A DNA stretch of 64,000 bases from JASLDZ01 sp038226305 (GCA_038226305.1 JBBRQN010000006.1:1-64000), one strand, 5' to 3'; shown: positions 9,181 to 18,246, numbered from the stretch's first letter. The notes: generated by a model not told the origin, from the sequence alone. Numbers and translations: made by a program.

Positions 9181-9225
9181 CCCTGCCCATCGTTCAGGCC
9201 GGATGAAGCGGCCGGAGCGGGCACG

Positions 9226-10254
9226 GTGAGGCCGCTGGCGCTGACCATGGGCGATCCTGCGGGGATCGGGCCGGAGATCATCGTCAAGGCGTGGCGCGCG
9301 CTGCATGCGGGCGATACGCCCTTCTTCGTGGTGGGCGATGCCGATGCGGTGGCCGCCGCGGGCGGCGCGGGCTCCGGCGGTGTGCCCGTGCAGCGCATCG
9401 GCGGCCCGGAAGGGGCCAGCGCCGTCTTCGCCACCGCCCTCCCCGTGCTCGACCTGCCTCTCGTGAGCCCCGTGGTCGCCGGCAAGGCGTCGCCGGCCTA
9501 CGCCAGCGCCGTGATCCGCTGGATCGAGACGGCGGCGGGGCTGGCCCTTTCCGGTGCGGTGAGCGGGATCGTCACCGGCCCCATCGCCAAGGCCCCCCTG
9601 TATGAGGCGGGCTTCCAGTTCCCCGGCCATACGGAGTTCCTGGCCGACCTGACGGCGGGCGCGCCGTTCGCCGATCCGCGCGGCCCGGTGATGATGCTGG
9701 CGGCCGCCGACCTGCGCACGGCTCTGGTCACGATCCACCTGTCACTTTCCGATGCCGTGGCCGCCGTCTCCACCGATGCCATCGTCGAGACGGGCCGGGT
9801 GACGGCGGCGGCGTTGAAGCGCGACTTCGGCATCGAGCGGCCGCGGCTGGCCCTGGCCGCACTGAACCCCCACGCAGGCGAGGGCGGCGCCCTGGGTCGC
9901 GAAGAGATCGAGATCGTGAACCCCGCCGCCGCCCGGCTGCGTGCCGAGGGCATCGACTGCCCGGACGCCAAGCCCGCCGACACCCTGTTCCATCCCGAGG
10001 CGCGGGCCCGCTACGACGCGGTGCTGTGCCTCTACCACGACCAAGCCCTGATCCCGGTGAAGACCGTGGACTTCTGGGGGGGCGTGAACATCACCCTGGG
10101 CCTGCCCATCGTGCGCACCTCGCCCGACCACGGCGTGGGCTTCGACATCGCCGGGCGTGGGCTGGCCAGGGCCGACAGCCTGATCGTCGCCATCAAGGCC
10201 GCTGCGGAGATCGCCGCGCGCCGGGAGTCTGCGCGGATCGACTCGCGCCCATGA
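9226..10254 (+). CDS. pdxA: 4-hydroxythreonine-4-phosphate dehydrogenase
   Basis: A 342-residue enzyme of pyridoxal-phosphate synthesis, converting 4-phosphohydroxy-L-threonine to the unstable precursor of 3-amino-2-oxopropyl phosphate with NAD+ and a metal ion. Visible signatures are MGDPAGIGPEI at the N-terminus, FPGHTEFLADL with a metal histidine, the HLSLSDAV segment and LYHDQALIPVKT near the C-terminus. The start is GTG at 9226. The stop overlaps the rsmA start (ATGA), so the two are translationally coupled. Confidence 0.94.
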   Translation: MRPLALTMGDPAGIGPEIIVKAWRALHAGDTPFFVVGDADAVAAAGGAGSGGVPVQRIGGPEGASAVFATALPVLDLPLVSPVVAGKASPAYASAVIRWIETAAGLALSGAVSGIVTGPIAKAPLYEAGFQFPGHTEFLADLTAGAPFADPRGPVMMLAAADLRTALVTIHLSLSDAVAAVSTDAIVETGRVTAAALKRDFGIERPRLALAALNPHAGEGGALGREEIEIVNPAAARLRAEGIDCPDAKPADTLFHPEARARYDAVLCLYHDQALIPVKTVDFWGGVNITLGLPIVRTSPDHGVGFDIAGRGLARADSLIVAIKAAAEIAARRESARIDSRP

Positions 10255-11126
10255 GCGCATTGGGGGCGAGCGCCCCCGGCGCGATCGACGCCCTGCCCCC
10301 CCTTCGGGACGCCCTGGCCGAACACGGGCTGGATGCGGACAAGCGCTTCGGCCAGCACTTCCTGCTCGACCTGAACATCACCGACAAGATCGCGCGCCTC
10401 GCCGGTCCGCTCGACGGCCTCTGCGTGATCGAGGTGGGCCCGGGCCCCGGCGGGCTGACCCGCGCGCTCCTCAAGGCAGGGGCCGAGCGGGTGATCGCCG
10501 TGGAGAAGGACGCACGCTTCCTGCCGCTCCTGGCCGACCTGTCTCAGGCGGCGGGGGGTCGCCTGGTCGTGGTGGAGGCCGACGCCCTGAAGGTGGACGA
10601 AGCCACCCTCGTCGCCGAACACGCCCCGGGCCTGCCCACCCGCATCGTGGCGAACCTGCCCTACAACGTGGGCACGCCTCTCCTGGTGAAGTGGCTCACC
10701 GGCGGGTTCGTGCCGGAAGCCATGGCGCTGATGTTCCAGAAGGAGGTGGCCCAGCGGATCACCGCCGAGGCGGGCGCGGATGACTATGGCCGCCTGGCCG
10801 TGCTGTGCCAGGCGCTGGCCGGCTGCACGCCCCTGATGAGCCTCCCGGCCCGCGCCTTCACCCCCCCGCCCAAGGTGGAGTCCGCCGTGGTGGGCCTCAC
10901 GCCCTTCGTCGGGGCCGACCGCCTGCCGGCACCCTTGATCGCGGCCCTTGAGCGGGTGACGGCCGCAGCCTTCGGCCAGCGCCGCAAGATGCTGCGCTCG
11001 AGCCTGAAGACCCTGGGCGGCGAGGCCCTGTGCGTCGAAGCCGGCCTGCCTGCCGACGTTCGCGCCGAGACGGTGGACGTGCCGGGCTTCCTGCGGCTGG
11101 CGCAGGTCGTGCTCGCGCAGCGCTGA
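10251..11126 (+). CDS. rsmA: 16S rRNA (adenine1518/1519-N6)-dimethyltransferase
   Basis: A 291-residue KsgA/RsmA enzyme that dimethylates two adjacent adenines in the 3'-terminal hairpin of 16S rRNA during late 30S assembly, using S-adenosylmethionine. Signatures are DKRFGQHFLLD, the SAM loop VIEVGPGPGGLTRALL and the catalytic NLPYNVGTPLL. The C-terminal domain FGQRRKMLRSSLK is typical. I chose the ATG at 10251, which overlaps the pdxA stop by four bases; the longer frame is a pdxA shadow. Confidence 0.95.
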   Translation: MSALGASAPGAIDALPPLRDALAEHGLDADKRFGQHFLLDLNITDKIARLAGPLDGLCVIEVGPGPGGLTRALLKAGAERVIAVEKDARFLPLLADLSQAAGGRLVVVEADALKVDEATLVAEHAPGLPTRIVANLPYNVGTPLLVKWLTGGFVPEAMALMFQKEVAQRITAEAGADDYGRLAVLCQALAGCTPLMSLPARAFTPPPKVESAVVGLTPFVGADRLPAPLIAALERVTAAAFGQRRKMLRSSLKTLGGEALCVEAGLPADVRAETVDVPGFLRLAQVVLAQR

Positions 11127-11169
11127 GCGAGGCTTGCGTCACGGCCGTCGCCGCGCGAGCCTTCGCCCC

Positions 11170-12321
11170 ATGTTCCGCACCCTGATCCCCGCCCTCGCCG
11201 CCCTCGCCTTGGCGAGCGCCGCGGCCCACGCCCAAGCTCCGACCCAGGCCCCGACCCAGGCCCCGACACCCGCTCCGGCGCTCCAGCCGCCCGCCCCCGC
11301 CGTCGTGAAGTGGCCGACGCAGGAGGGCGATTTCGTCGTGCGCGACTTCAGGTTCCGCTCGGGCGAGACCCTGCCGGAGCTGCGCCTGCACTACACCACG
11401 CTGGGCCAGCCCAGGCGCGACGCGAAGGGCCACGTGATCAACGCCGTGATGGGGCTGCACGGCACCGGCGGCAGCGGCCAGTCGCTGATGAACCCCGTGT
11501 TCGCCGACGTTCTGTTCAAGCCGGGCGGGCGCCTCGACATCACCAAGTGGTACGTGATCCTGCCGGACGGGATCGGCCACGGCGGCTCGAGCAAGCCCTC
11601 GAACGGCCTGCACATGCGCTTCCCGCACTACGACTACGCCGACATGGTGGAGGCCCAGCATCGCCTCCTGGTCGACGGGCTGAAGGTGGACGGCCTGCGG
11701 CTGATCATCGGCACGTCGATGGGGTGCATGCATGCCTTCGTGTGGGGCGAGGCCTACCCCGGCTTCACCCGGGCCCTCATGCCGCTGGCCTGCCAGAGCG
11801 TGGAGCTGGCGGGGCGCAACCGCATGTGGCGCCAGGGCATCGTGGACATCATCCAGGCCGATCCCGACTGGAAGGGTGGCGACTACACCGCAGAGCCCAT
11901 GAACGCCCTGCGCAGTGCCGCCGTCATCCAGATGATCGCGGGCTCGGCCCCCCTGCCCATGCAGATCGCCTATCCCACCCGCACCAAGGCGGAGGCCTAC
12001 CTCGGCCAGGTGGAGAAGCGGGGGCAGGCGACGGTGGACGCCAACGACCTGATCTATGCGCTCAACGCCTCGCGCACCTACGACCCGTCGCCGACGCTGG
12101 AGTCGATCACCGTTCCGGTCACCTGGATCAACTCGGGCGACGACTTCATCAACCCGCCCGAACTGGGCCTGGCAGAGCCGGCCTCGCACCGGATGCCGCG
12201 TGCAAAGTTCGTGCTGATTCCCGCCAGCAAGGACACCCACGGCCACGGCACCCATACCTGGGCGGCCCTGTGGGAGGGGGAGCTGGGCGCGCTGATCGCC
12301 CGATCCGGCGGTGTGCCGTGA
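11170..12321 (+). CDS. Secreted alpha/beta-hydrolase of the homoserine O-acetyltransferase (MetX-like) family
   Basis: A 383-residue protein with a signal peptide (RTLIPALAALALASAAAHAQ) and an alanine/proline linker with APTQ repeats, then a MetX-like alpha/beta-hydrolase fold. The oxyanion region GLHGTGGSG, the nucleophile elbow GTSMGCMH (Ser183), the acid region NSGDDFINPPE and the histidine region HGHGTHTW give a complete catalytic triad. True MetX is cytoplasmic and makes O-acetylhomoserine; an exported copy is more likely an esterase or amidase of unknown substrate. The gene follows rsmA by 43 bases and is closed by a good terminator. Confidence 0.8.
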   Translation: MFRTLIPALAALALASAAAHAQAPTQAPTQAPTPAPALQPPAPAVVKWPTQEGDFVVRDFRFRSGETLPELRLHYTTLGQPRRDAKGHVINAVMGLHGTGGSGQSLMNPVFADVLFKPGGRLDITKWYVILPDGIGHGGSSKPSNGLHMRFPHYDYADMVEAQHRLLVDGLKVDGLRLIIGTSMGCMHAFVWGEAYPGFTRALMPLACQSVELAGRNRMWRQGIVDIIQADPDWKGGDYTAEPMNALRSAAVIQMIAGSAPLPMQIAYPTRTKAEAYLGQVEKRGQATVDANDLIYALNASRTYDPSPTLESITVPVTWINSGDDFINPPELGLAEPASHRMPRAKFVLIPASKDTHGHGTHTWAALWEGELGALIARSGGVP

Positions 12322-12364
12322 GCCTGCCCCCGGTTTCATCAGGCTTCTGAAAAGGCAGGCTTTT
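12322..12364 (+). terminator. Intrinsic terminator after the MetX-like gene
   Basis: A 7-base stem GCCTGCC (12322-12328) pairs with GGCAGGC (12354-12360) and is followed by TTTT. It would end the long lptF-rsmA-hydrolase transcript. Confidence 0.6.
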
Positions 12365-12379
12365 CGAATGGTCCAGCCG

Positions 12380-12413
12380 GCGACTGCCGTCGTTCCCTCG
12401 GGTCGGCAGTCGC
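12380..12413. other. Perfect 10-base inverted repeat upstream of the HpnL-like gene
   Basis: GCGACTGCCG at 12380-12389 is the exact reverse complement of CGGCAGTCGC at 12404-12413, with a 14-base spacer. No T run follows, so it could be an operator or an RNA hairpin in the leader of the gene starting at 12474. Confidence 0.5.
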
Positions 12414-12473
12414 ATCGCGGAAGCCCGTAGATATTACACCTGCGACACAGAGTGACAGGGCCAGTCGCGGCGG

Positions 12474-13529
12474 GTGTGGTATCGCGAAGCTTCGGTCGAG
12501 GTGAGCTCCCAGGTGACGACAGCGCAGTCCGCGTCGACCCCCAGCGCGTCGCGCCGTGTCACCCGTTTCCTGCGCGTCTTCATCGGCTTGGCGGTCGGTG
12601 GCCTGGCGCTGTTGCTGATCGACTGGCGCAGCCTTCTCCCCACCCTGCATCTCGCGATGGCCAAAGCGTTCTCGCGTCAGGCGCTGGCCTTGGCGGTGTG
12701 CGGGCAGCTGGTGGCCCTGACGCTCTGCGCTGCCGGCCTGCGGGTGCTGGATGCCCGGCTGACCTGGCGCTCCGCCTTTCTCTCGCGGTGGGTGAGAGAT
12801 GGGGTGGGCTCCCTGCCCGCGGGCCTGCCGGGCCTGGGCGAGGTCGCCAGCGTGCGGATCCTCGGCCTGTTCGGCCTCTCCGCAGCCGCGGGCGTGACGC
12901 TGACGGCGGCCGACGTACTGGCCGAGACGATCAGCCAGGGCATCTATGCCGCCACCGCCGCCGTGCTGGCCCCCTCCAGCCTCCGCATCCCCGTGCCGAA
13001 GTTCGATTTCCCCGTGGGGCCGGCGATCCTCATGGGCGGGCTCGGGGTCCTGGTGCTGGGCCTCGCCCTGCGGCTCGTTCCAAAGCGATGGCTGGCGGGC
13101 GTGCTGACGGCGCTGAGCGAGGCGCGGCGGGGGCTCAGCCCCAAGCGACTGGCCGCCTCCTTCGTCCTGCACCTGGCGGCATGGCTCGTTGGGGGCGTGC
13201 AGATCTTCGTCCTCGCTAAGGTGCTGGATGCGCCCCTGACGCTGCCTCAGGCCATGAGCCTGGAGGGGCTGGTGTTCGCCCTGCGTGCCGCCTTCTTCTT
13301 CGTGCCCGCAGGGGCCGGGGTGCAGGAGATCGGGGTCGCCGCCGTGGGGGCCGGCTATGGCCTGTCGCCCGTGGATACCGCTGCCATCGCCCTCCTGCTG
13401 CGGCTGCGCGACGTGGTCGTGCTGACACCGGGGCTGGTGCTCTGGGGCGTGATCGAGCTTCGCCGCGCCCTGGCCCCCGTTCAGGCGCCGCCCGCCCCGC
13501 TGGCGAACGGAAACCTGCCATGCCGCTAG
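12474..13529 (+). CDS. Lysylphosphatidylglycerol synthase transmembrane-domain (UPF0104/HpnL-like) protein
   Basis: A 351-residue integral membrane protein with about seven to eight hydrophobic segments starting at RVFIGLAVGGLALLLI and ending TPGLVLWGVIELRR. The AFFFVPAGAGVQEIG segment is a signature of the LPG-synthase TM family, in which HpnL is the hopanoid-associated branch. Members are thought to move or hold lipid substrates; no activity is shown by sequence. The next gene, 100 bases on, is a lipid glycosyltransferase, so transport or handling of a glycolipid precursor is a reasonable inference. The start at 12474 is ATG; a GTG inside the next 25 residues is also possible. Confidence 0.75.
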   Translation: MWYREASVEVSSQVTTAQSASTPSASRRVTRFLRVFIGLAVGGLALLLIDWRSLLPTLHLAMAKAFSRQALALAVCGQLVALTLCAAGLRVLDARLTWRSAFLSRWVRDGVGSLPAGLPGLGEVASVRILGLFGLSAAAGVTLTAADVLAETISQGIYAATAAVLAPSSLRIPVPKFDFPVGPAILMGGLGVLVLGLALRLVPKRWLAGVLTALSEARRGLSPKRLAASFVLHLAAWLVGGVQIFVLAKVLDAPLTLPQAMSLEGLVFALRAAFFFVPAGAGVQEIGVAAVGAGYGLSPVDTAAIALLLRLRDVVVLTPGLVLWGVIELRRALAPVQAPPAPLANGNLPCR

Positions 13530-13629
13530 GCCGTCGCCCCCGGCATCTGTGTGTGCCGCAACCGGTGGATGCCGGTCTGCGGGTTGCGCCCTTCATCCCT
13601 CACGCTCCAGCCGAGGCTGTTCCTTCGCG

Positions 13630-14862
13630 ATGCTGATCTCCGGTCTGCTCTCGTCGATCCATCTGATCGTCGTCCTGGCACTGTGGACGCTGGTGGCCGC
13701 CTGCGTCGCCTATCTGGGCGTCGCCCTGGCCAGCGTGCTCGCCTTCCGCTTTCCGAGCCCGCCCAAGTTGGCCGAAACGGGCAAGGTCACCGTGCTGCGC
13801 CCCCTGTGCGGCGACGAATCGGGCCTCGAAGACGGGCTGGAGAGCCTCCTCTCGCAGGCGGTGGACGACCGCCGGTTCCGCTTCGTGTTCGGAGTCGCCT
13901 CCAGCCTAGACCCCGCCCTGGCCCTGGCGAAGGCGGTGGCCGCCCGCCACCCACAGCGCCGTGTGCAGTTCGTGGCCGACGCCGCGGTGCACGGCAGCAA
14001 CCCCAAGGTCAGCAACCTCATCAACATGTCGGCGGGCGGGCTGGACGAGCTGATCGTGGTCACCGACAGCGACGTGGTACTGTCCCCGGGCAGCCTGTCG
14101 GCCATCGTGGACGGCCTGGCCCCGACGGGAGTGGGCGCGGTGACCGCCCTGTTCCGCGGCCGCCCGCAGATTGAGGGATCGTTCGTGCAGCGGTTGGCCG
14201 CTCTCTATCTGGACGGGTGGTTCCTGCCCACCGCCCTGCTTCACGCCCGCATCGGCCCTGCCGAGGTCTGCTACGGTCAGCTCACCGCGATCAGACGCGA
14301 AATTCTGCCCGGCGGCAGCTTCCACTGCATCGCAAACGTGCTGGCCGACGACACCGAACTGGGCCATCTGGCCCGCCGCGCCGGTCGCAGCATCGCCTTC
14401 GCGCCGCATGTGGTGGAGGTCTGCGTCAACGACAGTACGCTGAAGGCGCTGTTCGGGCATGAGCTGCGCTGGGCCCGCACGATCCGCGCGCTGAAGCCCA
14501 ACGGCTATGTGGCCTCCATCGTCATGCACCCCGGCCCCCTGCCCTTGCTGCTGACGGTGGTTCAGCCCGGCCTCGCGGGCTGGCTGGCGGTGCTGCTCCT
14601 CCTCCTCATGCGATGGACGCTGGTGTGGACGACGCACGCCAGGCTCGGCCGGGCCTCAAGCCTGCCGATGGCCGGGCCGTTGGTGCTGTGGGTGCGTGAG
14701 CAGATCTACTTCGCCGTCTGGGTCTGCGGCTTCTTCGGCCGGAAGATCCGCTGGCGGGGCCGGGTGCTGTGGGTCGGCCCCGAAGCGACGGTGGAGGACA
14801 CGGCCACCGCCAGCGCCGCTGAGCTGCAGCCCGGAGCCGCCAGCGCAGCCGTCAATCCGTAA
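13630..14862 (+). CDS. Ceramide glucosyltransferase / HpnI-like GT2 glycosyltransferase
   Basis: A 410-residue family-2 glycosyltransferase: N-terminal membrane segment (about 5-40), a GT-A domain with the D1 aspartate in SSLDPA, a DxD-type motif VTDSDVV near residue 145, an LADDTELG acid segment and HELRWAR near residue 277 in place of QxxRW, then C-terminal membrane segments. This is the architecture of ceramide glucosyltransferases and of HpnI, which transfers N-acetylglucosamine in hopanoid synthesis. Caulobacter makes glycosylated ceramides, so a sphingolipid acceptor is as likely as a hopanoid. I chose the ATG at 13630, directly before the first membrane segment. It pairs with the HpnL-like gene upstream. 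Confidence 0.78.
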   Translation: MLISGLLSSIHLIVVLALWTLVAACVAYLGVALASVLAFRFPSPPKLAETGKVTVLRPLCGDESGLEDGLESLLSQAVDDRRFRFVFGVASSLDPALALAKAVAARHPQRRVQFVADAAVHGSNPKVSNLINMSAGGLDELIVVTDSDVVLSPGSLSAIVDGLAPTGVGAVTALFRGRPQIEGSFVQRLAALYLDGWFLPTALLHARIGPAEVCYGQLTAIRREILPGGSFHCIANVLADDTELGHLARRAGRSIAFAPHVVEVCVNDSTLKALFGHELRWARTIRALKPNGYVASIVMHPGPLPLLLTVVQPGLAGWLAVLLLLLMRWTLVWTTHARLGRASSLPMAGPLVLWVREQIYFAVWVCGFFGRKIRWRGRVLWVGPEATVEDTATASAAELQPGAASAAVNP

Positions 14863-14880
14863 GCGGGCGCGCCGTCGCCC

Positions 14881-15549
14881 TCAGGTCGCGGGCTCGCCTG
14901 CCAGGAGGTTCTGCACGAACCCCTCGAGCCACGGCTGGCGGGCGCGGCGCATGGCCTCGGCACGGTAGATGTGGGTCAGGTCGGCGTAGGCCCGGTCGAA
15001 CTCGTCGTTGACGATCACGTAGTCGGTCTCGGCCCAGTGGGCGATCTCGCCTGGCGCACGGGTGAGACGGCGCTGGATGGTCTCGTCGGAATCCTGGGCG
15101 CGGGCATAGAGGCGGCGCGACAGGTCGGGCATGGACGGCGGCAGGATGAACACCCGCACCACGTCGTCGGGGGCCTGCCGGGCGATGGCGGCGGCGCCCT
15201 GCCAGTCGATGTCGAACAGAACGTCACGGCCCTCGTCCAGGCTCTTGAGGATCGGGGCCTTGGGCGAGCCGTAGCGGTGATCGTGAACGTCGGCCCACTC
15301 GAGAAAGGCGTCCTCCTGGATCATCCGGTCGAAGGCGGGGCGATCCACGAAGTAGTACTCGCGGCCCTCCTTCTCGCCCGGCCGGGCATCGCGGGTGGTG
15401 CAGGAGATCGAGAGCGACAGCTCGGGGTGGTCGGCCACGAGGCGGCGCGACAGGGAGGTCTTGCCCGCGCCCGAAGGGCTGACGACGGCCAGCATCAGGC
15501 CCCGGCGCAGGCGGCCGTCTTCGGGCGACGCGGGCGGATGCACGATCAT
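14881..15549 (-). CDS. gmk: Guanylate kinase
   Basis: A 222-residue kinase converting GMP and ATP to GDP and ADP. The P-loop SPSGAGKTSLSRR is near residues 24-36, and the GMP-binding region TRDARPGEKEGREYYFV follows; the LID region with ILPPSMPDLSRRL is also present. The start at 15549 overlaps the mltG stop by four bases, so gmk is the last gene of the fabD-to-gmk operon. It is convergent with the HpnI-like gene. Confidence 0.95.
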   Translation of the reverse strand: MIVHPPASPEDGRLRRGLMLAVVSPSGAGKTSLSRRLVADHPELSLSISCTTRDARPGEKEGREYYFVDRPAFDRMIQEDAFLEWADVHDHRYGSPKAPILKSLDEGRDVLFDIDWQGAAAIARQAPDDVVRVFILPPSMPDLSRRLYARAQDSDETIQRRLTRAPGEIAHWAETDYVIVNDEFDRAYADLTHIYRAEAMRRARQPWLEGFVQNLLAGEPAT

Positions 15550-16640
15550 CGGTGTTCCAGCGAGGCCGGTGCCGGGGTGGCATCGATCCGGGCCTGCGCC
15601 TGCGCGGCCTTTGCGGCGGCACGGGTCTTCTCCAGCGCCCGCCACTTGGCCACGTTGGCAGCCTGCTCGGCGAGGGTGGAAGCGAAGGCATGGCCGCCGC
15701 CGCCGTTGGCCACGAAATAGAGCTCTGTGGTGTCGGGCGGGTCCATCACGGCGGCCAGGCTGGCGCGGCCCGGGTTGCCGATGGGCGTCGGCGGCAGGCC
15801 CACGCGCACGTAGGTGTTGTAGGGCACGTCGGCCAAGAGCTCGGACATCTTGAGGCCCCGGCCCAAGGGCTCCCCGTGGCTGATGCCGTAGATCAGCGTC
15901 GGGTCGGCATCCAGCTTCATGCCGATGCGCAGGCGGTTCAGGTAGACGGCCGCCACCCGCGGGCGCTCCACCGGAAGGCGCGTCTCCTTCTCCACGATGG
16001 AGGCCAGGGTCACGGCCTCCTCAGGGGTGCGATAGGGCAGGCCGTCGCGGCGCTTGGACCACAGCTGCGCCAGGAGCGTGTCGCGCGCGTCCATCATGCG
16101 CTGCAGCACGGCCGAGCGCTGCTCGCCGCGCACCACGTCATAGGTCTCGGGCAGGAGCGCGCCTTCGGGAGGGGCGGCGACGTCGCCCACGAGCACCGGG
16201 TTGGCGTTCAGGATCGCCACGGTCTGCTGCGAGGTGCGGCCCTCGGGCACGGTGACCCGGTGATGCACCACGTCGCCGGCACGGATCTTCTTCAGCACCG
16301 AAGCCAGGGAAGCGCCGGAGTTGAACAGGTATTCCCCCGGCTTCAGCCGACGGGCGCTGCCGGTGACCTGGGCGATGGCCATGAACAGGGGGGCGGAGGC
16401 CACCACGTGACCGTTCTCCAGCGTGGCGCCGATCTCGGGCAGGCCGGCACCCTTGCGCAGCACGACGGTGCGGCCGGAACGATCGGCCGTCTTCGGCCCC
16501 GGCGCGGCGTAGGCCCAGAATACGGCCGCACCGATCAGGACGGCGATGCCGAAGAGGGTCAGAATCGCGCTGGCCAGGCCAGCAAAGACGGAGCGCCGAC
16601 GGCCGCCCCCCGCTTCCGCCTCGGAATCGCGCCGGCTCAC
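15546..16640 (-). CDS. mltG: Endolytic transglycosylase MltG
   Basis: A 364-residue YceG-family protein: one N-terminal membrane segment (LTLFGIAVLIGAAVFWAYA), a LysM-like region and a catalytic domain with the glutamate of VTLASIVEKET and the conserved PYNTY and GNPGRASL segments. It cleaves nascent peptidoglycan strands at the inner membrane and sets glycan chain length. The start is a GTG at 16640 that overlaps the fabF stop (GTGA). The location between fatty-acid synthesis genes and gmk is typical of Alphaproteobacteria. Confidence 0.92.
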   Translation of the reverse strand: MSRRDSEAEAGGGRRRSVFAGLASAILTLFGIAVLIGAAVFWAYAAPGPKTADRSGRTVVLRKGAGLPEIGATLENGHVVASAPLFMAIAQVTGSARRLKPGEYLFNSGASLASVLKKIRAGDVVHHRVTVPEGRTSQQTVAILNANPVLVGDVAAPPEGALLPETYDVVRGEQRSAVLQRMMDARDTLLAQLWSKRRDGLPYRTPEEAVTLASIVEKETRLPVERPRVAAVYLNRLRIGMKLDADPTLIYGISHGEPLGRGLKMSELLADVPYNTYVRVGLPPTPIGNPGRASLAAVMDPPDTTELYFVANGGGGHAFASTLAEQAANVAKWRALEKTRAAAKAAQAQARIDATPAPASLEHR

Positions 16641-17917
16641 GGAGCCTTGCGGAACACGAGCGAGGCGTTGGTGCCACCGAAGCCGAAGCTGTTGGAGAGC
16701 ACCACGTCGATCTTCATGGGCTTGGCCGTGTGGGGCACGAGATCGATGGCCGTCTCCACCGAGGGGTTGTCCAGGTTGAGCGTGGGCGGCGCGATCTGGT
16801 CGCGCAGGGCGAGGCACGAGAACACCGCCTCCACCGCCCCCGCTCCGCCCAGAAGGTGCCCGACGCTGGACTTGGTGGACGACAGGCTGACGTTGCCCGC
16901 ATGGTCGCCCAGAAGTCGCTCCACCGCACCCAGCTCGATCTCATCCCCCAGGGGTGTCGAGGTGCCGTGGGCGTTGATGTAGTCGATGTCGGTCGCCTGC
17001 ATTCCGGCTTCCTTGAGGGAGGCCTTCATGGCGCGATAGCCGCCGTCGCCGTCCGAAGCGGGGGCGGTGATGTGGTAGGCGTCGCCGGAGAGGCCGTAGC
17101 CCATCACCTCAGCGTAGATCTTCGCGCCCCGGGCCTTGGCGTGCTCGTATTCCTCCAGCACCACGATGCCCGCGCCCTCGCCCATGACGAAGCCGTCGCG
17201 GTCCTTGTCGTAGGGGCGGGAGGCGCGGGTCGGATCGTCGTTGAAGCCGGAGGAAAGGGCGCGGCAGGCGACGAAGCCCGCGATGGCGATCTTGCAGACA
17301 ACCGCTTCGGCCCCGCCCGCGATCATGATGTCGGCGTCGCCGTTGCGGATCAGGCGCGAGCCGTCGCCCACCGCATGAGCGCCAGTGGCGCAGGCGGTGA
17401 CCACCGAGTGGTTCGGCCCCTTGAACCCGTGGCGGATCGAGACGTGGCCGGACGCCAGGTTGATCAGCGCCGAGGGGATGAAGAACGGCGAGACCCGGCG
17501 CGGGCCCTTCTCGGCCAGTTCCAGCGAGGTCTCGTAGATGGTGCTCAGCCCGCCGATGCCGGAGCCGATGATGACCCCGGCCCGCAGCTTGCCCTCTTCG
17601 TCGAGGTCGGTGAGGCCCGCATCCGTCACGGCCTCGTCAGCGGCGGCTATGGCATAGAGGATGAAGTCGTCCATCCGCCGCTGTTCACGGGGCGAGACGG
17701 CCTCGTCTGGGGCGAAGGGCCGTTCGACCCAGTCCTTCATGCCCCGGCCGTCGACGCGGGGCACCTCGAAGGCGACCTTGCAGCCATAGTCGGCCGGATC
17801 GAAGGCGGTGATCCGCCCCGCGCCGGAGCGACCGGCGAGCATGGCTTTCCAGCTTGGCTCCACGCCCCAGCCCAGGGGCGACACGAGGCCCAGGCCTGTG
17901 ACGACGACGCGGCGCAT
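16637..17917 (-). CDS. fabF: 3-oxoacyl-ACP synthase II
   Basis: A 426-residue elongating ketosynthase with the complete Cys-His-His site: VVTACATGAHA, NAHGTSTPLGD and SSTKSSVGHLLGGAG. It condenses malonyl-ACP with acyl-ACP in type II fatty-acid synthesis. It lies 66 bases after acpP and overlaps mltG. A second, more divergent ketosynthase is found at 43439-44707. Confidence 0.96.
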   Translation of the reverse strand: MRRVVVTGLGLVSPLGWGVEPSWKAMLAGRSGAGRITAFDPADYGCKVAFEVPRVDGRGMKDWVERPFAPDEAVSPREQRRMDDFILYAIAAADEAVTDAGLTDLDEEGKLRAGVIIGSGIGGLSTIYETSLELAEKGPRRVSPFFIPSALINLASGHVSIRHGFKGPNHSVVTACATGAHAVGDGSRLIRNGDADIMIAGGAEAVVCKIAIAGFVACRALSSGFNDDPTRASRPYDKDRDGFVMGEGAGIVVLEEYEHAKARGAKIYAEVMGYGLSGDAYHITAPASDGDGGYRAMKASLKEAGMQATDIDYINAHGTSTPLGDEIELGAVERLLGDHAGNVSLSSTKSSVGHLLGGAGAVEAVFSCLALRDQIAPPTLNLDNPSVETAIDLVPHTAKPMKIDVVLSNSFGFGGTNASLVFRKAP

Positions 17918-17983
17918 GACGGTGTTCCCCAGCCTCAGGTGCGGCGGCGAGCTCTCATCCGAGCCCGCCCGCCGCGCGCCCGA

Positions 17984-18223
17984 TCAGGCGCTGGTCTTCT
18001 CGTTGATGAACTTCACGGCGTCGCCCACGGTCTGGATGTGCTCGGCGGCGTCGTCCGGGATTTCGACGTCGAATTCCTCTTCGAAGGCCATGACCAGCTC
18101 GACGTTGTCGAGGCTGTCGGCGCCCAGATCGTCGATGAAGCTGGCCTTTTCGGTGACCTTTTCCGGGTCGGCGTCGAGGTGTTCGATGACGATCTTGCGG
18201 ACGCGTTCGAGAGTGTCGGCCAT
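17984..18223 (-). CDS. acpP: Acyl carrier protein
   Basis: A 79-residue acidic protein with the canonical DDLGADSLDNVELVM motif, in which Ser37 takes the phosphopantetheine arm. It carries acyl chains for the Fab enzymes encoded on either side (fabG upstream, fabF downstream). The reading start is MADTLERVRK. Length and sequence are close to the family consensus, in contrast to the second acyl carrier protein at 44704-44949. Confidence 0.97.
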   Translation of the reverse strand: MADTLERVRKIVIEHLDADPEKVTEKASFIDDLGADSLDNVELVMAFEEEFDVEIPDDAAEHIQTVGDAVKFINEKTSA

Positions 18224-18246
18224 GTGCAGCCCCTTGATATGCTTCG

